Part shown: piece after piece, positions 31,904 through 32,744 of the stretch
How the letters are laid out: the number at the start of each line of letters is the position of its first letter
How positions within the stretch are numbered: the first letter of the stretch is position 1
Origin: an uncultured Lachnoclostridium sp.
GTDB lineage: Bacteria > Bacillota > Clostridia > Lachnospirales > Lachnospiraceae
Length of the DNA: 32,744 nucleotides
Assembly (NCBI GenBank): GCA_947369165.1
Contig: CANBKJ010000031.1
Coordinates: 1 to 32,744, forward strand
Direction of reading: 5' to 3'
Program-made: the position numbers and the translations under genes
The notes under the pieces: model-generated
Told to the model about the DNA's origin: nothing
What the model saw: the letters and a program-made list of their open reading frames with translations, nothing else
The model's database searches: none

Positions 31904-32744
31904 ATCCAGGCTTTCCAAGATTATCCGAATTTTTATTATGTGGATAAAACCGGGCTTATTGAAGAGCTGATGCGGACTCCAAGTACGAAAGTTACTCTGA
32001 TCACTCGTCCCAGACGTTTTGGAAAAACGCTTGGAATGAGCATGATGGCCGAGTTTTTTGATATCCGAAAAAACAGCGGCGCATTGTTTAGGGGGGCTGT
32101 CTGTTTCTGAGAATCAAGAGCTTTGTAAGAACTGGATGAACCAGTACCCCACTGTTTTTGTTTCTTACACATCAAAAACAGCCTTTTTAAACTGCCAGAA
32201 ATGTTGTCCGCACACTATGGCAGACCTGTTATCCTTCTCATTGACGAGTACGACATTCCTCTGGCAAAGGCAGGCGCCAACGGCTACTACAAAGAAATGT
32301 TAAGTACAATCCAGAGCGTTATGTCCGCTCTGAAAGATAATCCGGCCCTCAATTTTGCCGTTATGACGGATGTCTCCAGATTGTAAAAGAAAGCATTTTT
32401 GCCGGCGCCAATAATTTTGTATCCGATACGATCTCTAATTCAAGGCTGGACGAGTATTTCGGGTTTATGCAGAATGACGTGGACAAACTCCTGCAGGATA
32501 CCGGACTTACCAGCCATACAGATGAGATCAGGCACTGGTATGACGGATACTATTCCGGCAGATATGATATCTACTGCCCGTGGGATGTGATGAACCATGT
32601 GAAAAATCTGCTTCTCAATCCTACTGCTTTGCCAGCCAGCTTTTGGGAACACACCAGCCATAATGATATCATTTATCAGTTTCTCAGCGCGACCGGGGCT
32701 GACGTCAATGAGAAATTTGAAGCGCTGCTTTCCGGGGGCTACAT
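31904..32744 (+). pseudogene. Decayed AAA-ATPase-like/PD-(D/E)XK gene, runs off the right edge
   Basis: Joined across frames, this is the AAA-ATPase-like family (PF09820) whose members end in a PD-(D/E)XK nuclease domain and are multi-copy in gut Clostridia and Bacteroidetes. Pieces in order: NFYYVDKTGLIEELM and RPRRFGKTLGMSM (Walker A) in frame 2 from 31904; a shift at the G run near 32090-32095; LSVSENQELCKNWMNQYP; a missing block of about 70 codons at about 32180; LSAHYGRPVILLIDEYDIPL (Walker B) to AVMTD, stopping at 32386; then after a one-base loss near 32367 an open frame from 32371 to the edge (SRLDEYFGFMQNDVDKL, HWYDGYYSGRYDIYCPWDV). The start codon region is also lost, since a stop lies at 31901. 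With three disruptions it is certainly non-functional. Confidence 0.88.

Noticed and set aside
31687-31950. Chromosomal origin oriC
   Set aside because: Only four boxes, no dnaA or dnaN, and no clear unwinding element; a regulatory array of dnaD is simpler. Strand switch of genes nearby does not prove an origin.

Overview
The window looks like chromosome of a spore-forming, probably motile member of the Clostridia, most like a Lachnospiraceae genome. The evidence is the gene order spoVT / hup / rqcP (yabO) / yabP / yabQ / divIC / spoIIE / tilS / hpt / ftsH, a long-form PRPP synthetase, a rubrerythrin typical of anaerobes, and promoters that read as sigma-A, Spo0A, sigma-E, sigma-G and possibly sigma-D sites. 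No rRNA, tRNA or CRISPR array was seen, and no stretch above 300 bases lacks a gene or pseudogene.

Layout. (1) 1-2110: the right end of a Tn916-like integrative element: the AT-rich 3' end of an unrecognised gene, an excisionase, and an integrase broken by an internal deletion with a frame change. A row of TACAC-type repeats follows, likely Int arm sites. (2) 2321-5063: a BceAB-type peptide-antibiotic ABC transporter without its two-component system. (3) 5082-7550: a two-gene DNA-repair-type operon, a radical SAM/HhH protein and its DUF4130 partner. Its promoter holds a near-consensus LexA box, and the radical SAM protein carries a repetitive in-frame insertion of about 92 residues. (4) 7746-9695: an IbrA/IbrB-like pair (PAPS-reductase-family PP-loop protein plus ParB-like protein) with its own promoter and a direct-repeat operator candidate. 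(5) 9823-11355: rubrerythrin and a thioredoxin-reductase-like flavoprotein, an oxidative stress pair. (6) 11376-20418: the sporulation/division/housekeeping cluster from spoVT to ftsH. (7) 20508-22722: a GH13 alpha-glycosidase behind an inverted repeat that encloses a -10 sequence. (8) 22944-23552: a lipoprotein pseudogene with two frame changes. (9) 23630-25623: a divergent pair, an uncharacterised minus-strand protein behind a sigma-D-like promoter and a CgeB-type glycosyltransferase. (10) 25688-28039: a class A penicillin-binding protein, convergent through a shared terminator with a minus-strand group dnaD-dnaC-prs. (11) 31824-31850: three abutting DnaA boxes upstream of dnaD. (12) 31904-32744: a decayed AAA-ATPase-like/PD-(D/E)XK gene running off the right edge.

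How it works together. The sporulation cluster appears to be read in stages: Spo0A-activated sigma-A for spoIIE (21-bp spacer), sigma-E for yabPQ and sigma-G for spoVT, the same logic known for the Bacillus subtilis orthologues. Between hup and rqcP lies a compact series of hairpins in which one loop is complementary to the bases just before the ribosome binding site. Two other genes (divIC and the glycosyltransferase) have a hairpin followed by the same AATGAGG ribosome site, which suggests a shared type of translational leader or a small palindromic element. The most unusual items are this leader family, the repeat-expanded radical SAM protein under a LexA-like box, and the IbrAB-like pair.
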